Positions 1 to 5,991 of a DNA stretch of 8,030 nucleotides are shown here, piece after piece. How positions within the stretch are numbered: the first letter of the stretch is position 1; every line of letters begins with the position of its first letter. The position numbers and the translations under genes are program-made. This stretch comes from Micavibrio_B sp048498395. Lineage in GTDB: Bacteria > Pseudomonadota > Alphaproteobacteria > Micavibrionales > Micavibrionaceae. Below the pieces are notes generated by a model, which searched no databases, was not told the DNA's origin, and saw nothing but the letters and a program-made list of their open reading frames with translations. The stretch is from positions 1-8,030 of the forward strand of contig JBEHYB010000090.1 in assembly GCA_048498395.1 (NCBI GenBank). Direction: 5' to 3'.

Positions 1-490
1 GCAGCTCGATCCGCCGCTCCGTCGCGCGCGCCGCGAAGAGCCGCAGCGGGGCCGGGTTTTCATCCATCGTGACTTCGCGGATCGAATTGAACGGATAGCC
101 GCCGATCAGGACCGGATCGAGCACGCCGTCGCCATCCGCGTCACGCGCTCCAGGCACAAGGCACAGCCCGTTCGCGTTACATGTGTTGATTGCAAGGCCG
201 ATATTGGCTGGATTACAGTCATCATCGAAAACCTTGCCGTATTTCGGATCATTCGGTTTAAGTCCCGGTTGTGACGGGCAGGGCAATGTGTGTGAATCCG
301 AGGAACTGTAATAATAGGAAAGCTGTTCCTTGAGTTTCACCAGATTGTCGCGCGTCGTTTCATTCCGGTTATTGAGCAGATAGATATCATAAAACTGGAA
401 TGCCGGGATGACGAGAATGCCGACGATCAGAATCACGAACGACAGTTCGAGCAGCGTAAAACCGGATTGCATCTTCGTTTTTAATCGCAT
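1..490 (-). CDS. Pseudopilin (type II secretion/type IV pilus-like), 3' part beyond the window
   Basis: The first 163 codons are visible; the C-terminus lies beyond the left edge. The protein begins MRLKTKMQSG and then FTLLE, a classic prepilin peptidase site: a short basic leader, Gly at -1, Phe at +1 and Glu at +5. A hydrophobic helix follows (roughly residues 11-30). Family knowledge says such proteins are inserted in the inner membrane, cleaved and N-methylated by PilD-type peptidase, and assembled into a pilus or pseudopilus. Further on it has the motif PCPSQPGL followed by DPKYG, which is also found, slightly changed, in the neighbouring pseudopilin. There are several cysteines and an Asp/Gly-rich DADGDGVLDP stretch that could bind calcium. 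The start at 490 is preferred over the internal ATG at 472 because a GGGGG-type ribosome binding site lies 9 bases upstream. The gene overlaps the end of the upstream pseudopilin by 10 bases, so the two are probably translationally coupled. The exact system (T2SS, T4P or a dedicated one) cannot be told from this window. Confidence 0.85.
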   Translation of the reverse strand, partial: MRLKTKMQSGFTLLELSFVILIVGILVIPAFQFYDIYLLNNRNETTRDNLVKLKEQLSYYYSSSDSHTLPCPSQPGLKPNDPKYGKVFDDDCNPANIGLAINTCNANGLCLVPGARDADGDGVLDPVLIGGYPFNSIREVTMDENPAPLRLFAARATERRIEL

Positions 491-1713
491 TGTAAAACGC
501 CCCCTGCGGTCGTTCCTGTCGGATAGTGGCCTGTCGGGCATTCGGTCAGATTGAAGGGCACGTAATCGTAATCGCATTCTTCGTCCGAATAGCTCAGGCC
601 CGTCATCGGCGAGCCGGTGCCGCAGAGAATGCCGCCGCCGTCCTTGTCTGCATCGGCATCGACCGGATCGTCGGCGATGATACCGGGATTAAACTCATCC
701 GGCGGATAGATGAATTTCACGAGGCCGCCGGGATTGCCCGGGTCTTCGCATTCATCGCCGTTGCATAGATTGTTTGTATGGACTTCCGCCGCTTTCACAT
801 TTCCCATGACATCGACTTTTGTCTCGGGCAGGTCGGCGGAAGTACCGATGCGCACATTGCCGCTCACCCGGCTGTAGAGGTTCGAGGTGTTCGCGGCGCG
901 GGCCCATAATCCGGTCGTCGTCGTCGTCGTAAAGCCGATGAAATCATCGTAATGGTTGATGCCGGACGCATAGACACCGTAGCGTTTGTAGACGGTATCC
1001 GTGCCGGTGCCGAAATTCACGAAATTATTACTGAATGTCGCGTCCTTATTGCAGTTTGTCTGGTCGGCTGTGGTCGCTGTCGTCGGGCAGGTGTTCACAT
1101 AGTTGCCGTTCAGTCCGATCGTGCCGACCATGTCGGTGCCGTGACTGACGATCACATAGTGAGCGTTCTTGCTGACACCGTCAGTATCGGTGCCGTCCTT
1201 GCGCACAACGCGGATAACGCCGTTCGCGTCATTGAATGTCGTGGCGCTCGTCAATGATGCGGTGACGGCGTAGGTCATGCGCCCGCCATAACCGTCGCGG
1301 CTGTATTCTTCGGGCAGACCGAGCGCCGCGAAAGGGATCGTTCCGATATAGACCGGATCATTACCGGCGGGCGTGACCACATCACGAAGTCCGGTCGCCG
1401 AGCAGACATCAAGCGTATTCACCGTACAGGCGGCGATCCCGCCTCCTGTATATTCGCTGCCATAGTTCGGATCTTCGCTGGAAAGGCCCGGGCGCGACGG
1501 TACCGGATATTTCGCATATTTCAGCGCGTATTTCTCCAGCGCGGTCTGGACGACGGTAATATTTCCGGTCGTGGTATGGATCGCCTTGTTCAGGCGGCTG
1601 GCGTTATACGCCTGGACCAGCGGCGCGATCAGAATTCCAATGATAATCAGGGCAATCGCAACTTCAATAAGGGTAAAACCGCTGGCAGAGGAGGATCGTG
1701 GGGCGGGCTTCAT
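481..1713 (-). CDS. Large pseudopilin with Cys-rich, tail-fibre-like C-terminal region
   Basis: This is a 410-residue protein with a 12-residue basic leader (MKPAPRSSSASG), the prepilin cleavage motif G/FTLIE with Glu+5, and a hydrophobic helix at about 13-34. The adjoining region (about 69-86) carries YPVPSRPGL and DPNYG, matching the next gene's motif, so both belong to one pseudopilin subfamily. The middle holds a HYVIVSHG segment (about 185-192), seen as a recurring core motif in alphaproteobacterial pseudopilins as far as I recall. Residues about 282-311 read SGNVRIGT then VDVMGNVKAAEV, which resembles the stalk repeats of phage tail fibres. The C-terminal 95 residues are Asp/Gly-rich with six of the ten cysteines (317, 322, 364, 380, 392, 409), suggesting a disulfide-stabilised periplasmic or surface domain. 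At 410 residues it is much longer than a typical pseudopilin (about 150-250). The ATG at 1713 has AAGG six bases upstream. An in-frame TTG at 1746 has no ribosome site and falls inside the likely -10 box. It is transcribed divergently from fliI. Confidence 0.85.
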   Translation of the reverse strand: MKPAPRSSSASGFTLIEVAIALIIIGILIAPLVQAYNASRLNKAIHTTTGNITVVQTALEKYALKYAKYPVPSRPGLSSEDPNYGSEYTGGGIAACTVNTLDVCSATGLRDVVTPAGNDPVYIGTIPFAALGLPEEYSRDGYGGRMTYAVTASLTSATTFNDANGVIRVVRKDGTDTDGVSKNAHYVIVSHGTDMVGTIGLNGNYVNTCPTTATTADQTNCNKDATFSNNFVNFGTGTDTVYKRYGVYASGINHYDDFIGFTTTTTTGLWARAANTSNLYSRVSGNVRIGTSADLPETKVDVMGNVKAAEVHTNNLCNGDECEDPGNPGGLVKFIYPPDEFNPGIIADDPVDADADKDGGGILCGTGSPMTGLSYSDEECDYDYVPFNLTECPTGHYPTGTTAGGVLQCD

Positions 1714-1739
1714 GCGTTGCCTTGTAAAACGACTGAGTG

Positions 1740-1769
1740 ATAACAACTGATAAATGACATTTTAGTCAA
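1740..1769 (-). promoter_or_regulatory. Candidate promoter of the pseudopilin pair
   Basis: On the minus strand TTGACT (1764-1769) lies 18 bases before TGTTAT (1740-1745), matching the sigma-70 type consensus at five and four of six bases. Transcription would begin near 1733, leaving a leader of about 20 bases that contains the AAGG ribosome site of the ATG at 1713. A second AT-rich -10-like stretch (TATGAT) occurs at 1773-1778, so the exact promoter is uncertain. Confidence 0.4.
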
Positions 1770-1787
1770 TTTTATCATACATGTACG

Positions 1788-1808
1788 GGGTTAAGAAGTC
1801 TTAAACCC
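1788..1808. promoter_or_regulatory. Operator-like imperfect palindrome, TTAA-N6-TTAA
   Basis: GGGTTAAGA, two bases, then TCTTAA(A)CCC form a near-perfect inverted repeat in the middle of the divergent spacer between the pseudopilins and fliI. It contains two TTAA half-sites spaced by six bases. The alphaproteobacterial regulator CtrA, which controls flagellar and pilus genes, classically binds TTAA-N7-TTAA, so this is one base short of the canonical spacing. That a regulator binds here is inferred from symmetry and position only. Confidence 0.35.
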
Positions 1809-1816
1809 GATAGACG

Positions 1817-1836
1817 TTATCCCCCCTTTATCCCCC
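1817..1836. repeat. Direct repeat TTATCCCCC, 11-bp period, upstream of fliI
   Basis: TTATCCCCC occurs at 1817-1825 and 1828-1836. The 11-base period places both copies on the same face of the helix, directly upstream of the putative fliI -35 region. This is a typical arrangement for an activator site, but it could also be chance in a C-rich tract. Confidence 0.35.
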
Positions 1837-1864
1837 TGAACTTACTATATAATCATGTTATAAT
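1836..1864 (+). promoter_or_regulatory. Candidate fliI promoter, possibly giving a leaderless mRNA
   Basis: A perfect -10 box TATAAT (1859-1864) lies 17 bases downstream of a weak -35 CTGAAC (1836-1841). It ends only six bases before the fliI ATG at 1871, so transcription would begin at or next to the start codon. A second perfect TATAAT (1848-1853) could start transcription about 11 bases earlier. No Shine-Dalgarno sequence is visible before the ATG, which agrees with leaderless translation. Confidence 0.45.
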
Positions 1865-1870
1865 GTTTTC

Positions 1871-3220
1871 ATGGACCGACTCGCCGAAAAAACCGCCGCC
1901 CTGATATCCACCGTCCCGGACCACGAAGTCTATGGAAGGGTTACCAAAATCCTCGGACTCCTCGTGGAAATCGCCGGTTTTGGCGAAAATCTGGTCGTCG
2001 GGTCCATGGTTTACCTGCGCCCCGATGAACACCACGACATACCCTGCGAAGTCGTCGGTTTCCGGGAAAAGCGCGCTTTGCTGCTGCCTTTCGGTCCGCT
2101 CGAAGGGGTAGGGCTCGGCTGCCGCGCCTTTATTCAGAATTCAAGACCGGTCGTGTTTCCGTCAGAGCGCTGGCTCGGGCGCGTGATCAATGCGCTCGCC
2201 AAACCCATCGACGATCTCGGGCCGCTTGCGCAGGGGGCCGAGCCGATCATGCTGAAATCCCCGGCACCGCCCGCGCATACGCGCCAGCGGGTCGGCAAAC
2301 AGCTCGATCTCGGCGTGCGCGCCGTCAATAATTTCATCGCCATGTGCAAGGGCCAGCGTATGGGGATTTTCGCCGGTTCCGGTGTCGGTAAATCCGTACT
2401 TCTCTCGATGATGGCGCGCTATACCGAAGCGGAAGTTATCGTTATTGGTCTCGTCGGCGAACGGGGCCGTGAGGTGCAGGAATTCCTTGAGGACGATCTC
2501 GGCGAAGAAGGCTTGAAACGCTCGGTCGTCATTGTCGCGACCGGCGACGAGCCGGCGCTGATGCGCCGTCAGGCCGCTTATCTGACACTCTCGGTCGCCG
2601 AGTATTTTCGCAAGCAGGGCAAGCAGGTTCTCTGTCTTATCGACTCCGTCACGCGTTTCGCGATGGCGCACAGGGAAATCGGATTATCGGCGGGCGAGCC
2701 GCCGACATCGAAAGGCTATCCGCCGACGACATTCGGCGAACTCGCAAGACTGCTCGAGCGCGCGGGGCCGGGGCCGAAAGGCGAAGGCTCGATCACGGGA
2801 TTGTTCACGGTTCTTGTCGAAGGCGACGATCATAACGAACCCGTCTCGGATGCCGTGCGCGGGATCGTCGACGGTCACATCGTCATGGAGCGCGCGATTG
2901 CCGACCGCGGCCGCTATCCGGCGATCAATATCCTGAAATCCGTTTCACGTTCGCTGCCCGCCGCTTATACCGAGGAACAGAATGCCATCTGCCGCCGCGC
3001 GAAACTCGTCATCTCAAATTACGAGAACATGGCCGAGCTGATCCGCCTCGGCGCTTACCGCAAAGGCAGCGATGCCAATGTCGACGAGGCGATCATGCTT
3101 TATCCCGATATCGAGGAATTCCTGACACAACTCAAGTCCGACAACTCTTCAATCGATGAGGGTTTCGAGCGTCTCGCGGAAATCCTCGGCATGGATTATA
3201 CGCCGGTGCACGGAGGGTAG
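1871..3220 (+). CDS. fliI: Flagellum-specific ATP synthase FliI (type III export ATPase)
   Basis: FliI is the hexameric cytoplasmic ATPase at the base of the flagellar export gate, related to F1-ATPase beta; it energises export of rod, hook and filament proteins. The 449 residues match the usual length of about 440-460. An N-terminal beta-barrel domain (about 18-95) precedes the ATPase core. Walker A is GSGVGKS (169-175, Lys174). The catalytic glutamate lies in GERGREV (Glu197). Walker B is VLCLIDS (253-259, Asp258), and PPTSKGYPPTTFGELARLLE (277-296) is a family hallmark. DRGRYPAI (345-352) and SVSRSLP (from 358) supply the usual Arg-containing segments at the subunit interface. The C-terminal helical part is intact. 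There is no ribosome site before the ATG and a TATAAT ends six bases upstream, so translation may be leaderless. fliJ follows on the same strand after 158 bases that hold a repeat element, instead of the usual close coupling. A shorter in-frame start is not needed. Confidence 0.97.
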   Translation: MDRLAEKTAALISTVPDHEVYGRVTKILGLLVEIAGFGENLVVGSMVYLRPDEHHDIPCEVVGFREKRALLLPFGPLEGVGLGCRAFIQNSRPVVFPSERWLGRVINALAKPIDDLGPLAQGAEPIMLKSPAPPAHTRQRVGKQLDLGVRAVNNFIAMCKGQRMGIFAGSGVGKSVLLSMMARYTEAEVIVIGLVGERGREVQEFLEDDLGEEGLKRSVVIVATGDEPALMRRQAAYLTLSVAEYFRKQGKQVLCLIDSVTRFAMAHREIGLSAGEPPTSKGYPPTTFGELARLLERAGPGPKGEGSITGLFTVLVEGDDHNEPVSDAVRGIVDGHIVMERAIADRGRYPAINILKSVSRSLPAAYTEEQNAICRRAKLVISNYENMAELIRLGAYRKGSDANVDEAIMLYPDIEEFLTQLKSDNSSIDEGFERLAEILGMDYTPVHGG

Positions 3221-3232
3221 GCCGATGTTTTC

Positions 3233-3365
3233 CCGTCATTCCGGACAAACGAGGCAAAGCCGAGTGCAGATGCGGAATCCAGGATTCAGGCGCGGCGCTT
3301 GCGCCGCACATTATATTGCTGGTTCCCGGATATGCGCTCGCGTTGCTCGCTTTTCCGGGATGACG
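3233..3365. repeat. 133-bp palindromic repeat element between fliI and fliJ
   Basis: The ends are inverted copies: CGTCATTCCGGA at 3233-3244 and TCCGGGATGACG at 3354-3365 (11 of 12 paired). Similarity between the arms continues inward for about 45-50 bases, including GAGGCAAAGCCGAG on the left against GAGCAACGCGAG in the reverse complement of the right arm. The centre holds a perfect hairpin GCGGCGC-TT-GCGCCGC (3291-3306), and the left arm also contains GAATCC-A-GGATTC. The whole unit can fold into one long imperfect hairpin in DNA or in the fliIJ mRNA. It resembles the dispersed intergenic palindromic elements common in alphaproteobacteria. It encodes no convincing protein and shows no clear target-site duplication. 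Its right end stops just before the fliJ ribosome site. Confidence 0.8.
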
Positions 3366-3378
3366 ATAAAGGTGCTGA

Positions 3379-3801
3379 ATGGCTAATCTGAAACCGCTGA
3401 TCAAGCTCCGCAAGTTTCAGGTCGAGGAAAGGCAGAAAATCCTCGCAGCGCTTTTGCGCGAAGTCGAGAAGTTCGAGAGCAAGAGGCGTGAACTTCTGCT
3501 GTCCATCAAGGAAGAACGCAAGATCGCCGAAGAGAAAGGCGATTACGATACGCTTGCGGCCTACCGGTTATACGCGGAACATTCGCGCACACAGGTTCAG
3601 CTTTATGACGGCGAGATCCATAAATTCAACTTCCTGATCGCCAAGGCGCAGGAAGATATGCGCGAGGCGTTCGCCGAGCAGAAGAAGATCGAAATCATCC
3701 AGGAAAACCGCGAAGCGGAAGAAGAGCGTGAGGAAAACCGCAGGGACGGCGTCATCATGGATGAAGTCGGTGCCGAAGGTTTTCGCCGCAAGGAAGAATA
3801 A
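3379..3801 (+). CDS. fliJ: Flagellar export protein FliJ
   Basis: FliJ is the small coiled-coil protein that sits in the centre of the FliI hexamer, like the gamma subunit of F1-ATPase, and links it to the FlhA export gate; it also helps cycle export chaperones. The 140-residue product has the usual length (about 140-150) and is almost entirely charged helix, with heptad-like spacing from about residue 5 to 125 and no cysteine. The N-terminal segment LIKLRKFQVEERQKILAAL fits the FliJ pattern of a basic helix followed by a conserved Gln/Glu-rich stretch. The C-terminus is very acidic and basic (EAEEEREENRR). Sequence alone would be weak evidence, because coiled coils look alike, but the position directly after fliI makes the call firm. 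AAAGG (3368-3372) precedes the ATG by six bases. Its stop codon abuts the stop of the convergent FliK-like gene. Confidence 0.88.
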   Translation: MANLKPLIKLRKFQVEERQKILAALLREVEKFESKRRELLLSIKEERKIAEEKGDYDTLAAYRLYAEHSRTQVQLYDGEIHKFNFLIAKAQEDMREAFAEQKKIEIIQENREAEEEREENRRDGVIMDEVGAEGFRRKEE

Positions 3802-5832
3802 TCAGGCCCCGATGGTTTCCATCGGCATATCGATATGCACCCATTGTTCCGGCTTGAACTGGAAGGTGATTTCGCCGGAGAGATTCGATCTCTCCATCGC
3901 CTTGGTATAGGTCTTCTTCAGGGCCTGTTGCATATTCTGGCTGATGATCGATTTCGTGCGCAGGATCATGTCGAGTTTTTCCTTCTGCATAAAGCCATCG
4001 ACCTGCACGTCACCCATGCGCGAAAGTTTCAGGTTGAAGAGGAATCTCATGCGGCGCTCTTTACGCGCCTGTTCGTCGCTCGCATTCTCGTCTTTCCACT
4101 GTTTGTAGAAAAGCGGCAGTTTGTGAACCTGCTGGTCGTGCATGAAAGGCAGCACCGCGCCGCGCCATTCATTCGGCAGCACGGCGGCCTCGAGACGGTT
4201 GGACACTGAAGATTCGCCTGCCAGCTGGCGCAGCACGTCGATCTTGCCGGTGTTGCGCAGGAGATTGATTGCGGGCTGGGAAATCCAGCTGTCGAGATCG
4301 CCCGTGCGCATGACGGAGAGGAAGAACAGCGACAGCGCGCCCATCGATTGGGGTGCTGCCGTATTCGGGATCATCTGCGCGATCGTCTGGGCGAGGTTTG
4401 GCGCGACATGCGACACCGTGCCGATCAAATTCTGGAGACTGTCCCACAAATCGGGCTGCGCCCAGTCGGCGAGGCTGACCGGCTGGCCGATCGCGAAAGG
4501 CACGAACGACACGGGCTTCGTCGTGACCGGCAGCGGCGCGACGATGACCGGCGTGCCTTCGGTCACGTTGTTCGCGACAAACTGCACGGAATAGTTCTGC
4601 GGTGTCGTCGAGCCGGGCAGGGCGAGCGAGACGACCGGCTGGCCCTGTTGCGTGAACCCTGTGACCTGCCCGAGAATGGCGGGCGGTTGTGCAGGAGCGG
4701 CGGGTGCCGCTACCGCCGCCGGAATGGGTGGCGAGGCTGTAACAACCGGCGGCGTGACGCTCGGGGGTGTTACCGGAATCTGAACCGGGGTCTCGCCCGT
4801 TGGCAATGCTTGCGCCTGCGGTGTCACGGCGACGACTGGCGGAGTCTGTATCGGAGCGGCCGGTTGCGGCTGGGCGGCGACGACAAAATTTTCCGGGATC
4901 AGAACCGGTGCGGCGACTGTTCCGCTCACCGGAGTCTGGTTCAGTGCAGACGAAAGCGCCGCCTGAAAATTCCCGTTCTGGAAGGCGAGGATTTTCACAT
5001 CGAGCGGCCGGTTCGGGTTGATCGCGACTTGCGTTGCATTTTGTGACGCTGCGTTTTTTAATTTAAAACCTTCAGGCATATCAAGGGACTGCACCAATTT
5101 TTGAAAAGCCGCCGCAACTTCGTCCTGCGACATCGCGCCTGTGCCAGATGAAGTTTGCGGTATCAAAGTCGAGATATCGACCGTACTTAAAATCTGAATC
5201 AAATTCTGCCGCATTTCAATCGGCAGATCAGTGGCTTGTTGGACCATGTTCATCAGCGCGGTGAAGAGTTGCTCCGGCGAGAAAATAACCGGTGCGCCTT
5301 GCGAAGAATTTGTCGGGATCGGTATCAGGCGCAGAATCTGCCCGGCCTGCAGGGGAGCTGAAAGGCGCAGGTCGCTCTCGGGCATGGCGTTCGCTGCCGC
5401 CTCGGCGATGTCATCAGGTTTGACATTCTGGTAACGGTCGAGCTTGAGCGGCGGGGCCGTTGCCGTCGCGGGCGGCGGCGCGGTCGTGCTCTGTGTTGGA
5501 GGTTGTGCGGTATTCGTCGGGGCCGAAGCCGGATCGGGCCGGATAAGCGCCTGCTGGGGCGGACGGCCTGCAGGAATATCGATTTCGATCGTCTGCCCGA
5601 CAGGCAGGTTGCCGCGATCCTTCATCATCAGCGTGACAACCCCGCGATTGGTCTCGAGCTTCACGCTGCCGTCCTGGTTCTGGCCGATGACCGTGCCCGA
5701 GAGTTTCAGCGGCTGCGGGTTATTCTGTAATGTATCGGGCAGGTTGACGAGCCGGACGGCGACATCCTGAATGACCGCGACCGCCGAGGCGCGGATAACT
5801 GAGGCTGGGGGCAGTCCTGACAGGTTCGACAT
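3802..5832 (-). CDS. FliK-like flagellar hook-length control protein (Pro/Ala-rich)
   Basis: FliK family proteins are exported by the flagellar type III system, measure hook length and switch export from hook to filament proteins through a globular C-terminal domain. This 676-residue protein has that plan. The N-terminal part contains a small beta-barrel-like domain (about 44-88, LSGTVIG through VGQTIEIDIP), followed by Pro/Ala/Thr-rich linkers (about 97-128 and 320-385). A second segment resembling the first barrel follows (about 386-434, ILGQVTG through EGTPVIVAPL). The C-terminus (about 515-676) is folded. RFLFNLKLSRMGDVQVDGF (596-614), then DMILRTKS and a helix before GEITFQ, match the beta-alpha layout of the FliK C-terminal domain. 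There is no signal peptide or membrane segment, as expected for a type III substrate. Its position against fliIJ supports the role. A FliK assignment rests on architecture, composition and context, so another secreted or scaffold protein remains possible. Confidence 0.6.
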   Translation of the reverse strand: MSNLSGLPPASVIRASAVAVIQDVAVRLVNLPDTLQNNPQPLKLSGTVIGQNQDGSVKLETNRGVVTLMMKDRGNLPVGQTIEIDIPAGRPPQQALIRPDPASAPTNTAQPPTQSTTAPPPATATAPPLKLDRYQNVKPDDIAEAAANAMPESDLRLSAPLQAGQILRLIPIPTNSSQGAPVIFSPEQLFTALMNMVQQATDLPIEMRQNLIQILSTVDISTLIPQTSSGTGAMSQDEVAAAFQKLVQSLDMPEGFKLKNAASQNATQVAINPNRPLDVKILAFQNGNFQAALSSALNQTPVSGTVAAPVLIPENFVVAAQPQPAAPIQTPPVVAVTPQAQALPTGETPVQIPVTPPSVTPPVVTASPPIPAAVAAPAAPAQPPAILGQVTGFTQQGQPVVSLALPGSTTPQNYSVQFVANNVTEGTPVIVAPLPVTTKPVSFVPFAIGQPVSLADWAQPDLWDSLQNLIGTVSHVAPNLAQTIAQMIPNTAAPQSMGALSLFFLSVMRTGDLDSWISQPAINLLRNTGKIDVLRQLAGESSVSNRLEAAVLPNEWRGAVLPFMHDQQVHKLPLFYKQWKDENASDEQARKERRMRFLFNLKLSRMGDVQVDGFMQKEKLDMILRTKSIISQNMQQALKKTYTKAMERSNLSGEITFQFKPEQWVHIDMPMETIGA

Positions 5833-5838
5833 ATCTCT

Positions 5839-5868
5839 AGTTTAGCAAATAGTTGCCGATATTGTCAT
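5839..5868 (-). promoter_or_regulatory. Candidate promoter of the FliK-like gene, possibly leaderless
   Basis: On the minus strand ATGACA (5863-5868, five of six consensus bases) lies 18 bases before TAAACT (5839-5844, four of six). The -10 ends exactly six bases before the ATG at 5832, the same spacing as at fliI. The only purine run before the ATG (AGAG) is too close to act as a normal ribosome site. Confidence 0.35.
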
Positions 5869-5885
5869 CCCTGCCAAAACCATCT

Positions 5886-5984
5886 CCCTCCCATAGGGAG
5901 GGATTAAGGGAGGGGATTGGATGGCGGTTAATAAAATCCCGGAGATTAAAACCCCTCTCCCAACCCTCTCCCTATGGGAGAGGG
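5886..5984. repeat. GC-rich inverted-repeat element (paired palindromes)
   Basis: Two hairpins face each other: CCCTCCC-ATA-GGGAGGG (5886-5902) and CCCTCTCCC-TAT-GGGAGAGGG (5964-5984), both perfect. The sequences next to them, GGGAGGGG on the left and CCCCTCTCCC on the right, make the two halves approximate reverse complements of each other, so the unit can also fold as one large cruciform. Similar CCCTCTCCC/GGGAGAGGG intergenic repeats are widespread in proteobacteria. On the minus strand a GGGAGAGGGG followed by TTTT could end transcription of the small membrane gene whose stop lies 8 bases away. Confidence 0.7.
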
Positions 5985-5991
5985 CTTTAAC

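Noticed and set aside
526..768. Plus-strand open frames opposite the pseudopilin (also at 952-1257)
   Set aside because: Shadows of the minus-strand gene, which has a clear prepilin motif and ribosome site.
1714..1746. Longer pseudopilin start at the TTG at 1746
   Set aside because: It has no ribosome site and lies within the best -10 box; the ATG at 1713 has AAGG at proper distance and gives a normal leader length.
1788..1808. Canonical CtrA site
   Set aside because: Spacing between TTAA half-sites is six, not seven, so it is reported only as CtrA-like.
1714..1870. Sigma-54 flagellar promoter for fliI
   Set aside because: No GG-N10-GC (TGGCAC/TTGC) pair at suitable distance; TATAAT boxes are present instead.
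3233..3365. Insertion sequence or transposon remnant
   Set aside because: No transposase fragment and no target-site duplication; arm structure fits a small non-coding palindromic element.
3156..3386. Open frame across the end of fliI and the repeat element
   Set aside because: It reads fliI in a different frame and then the palindrome; low-complexity Arg/Ser-rich product and no conserved motif.
4348..5046. Long open frame on the plus strand opposite the FliK-like gene
   Set aside because: Arg/Gly-rich antisense reading typical of GC-biased codon positions; no ribosome site or domain, and the minus-strand protein has coherent domains.
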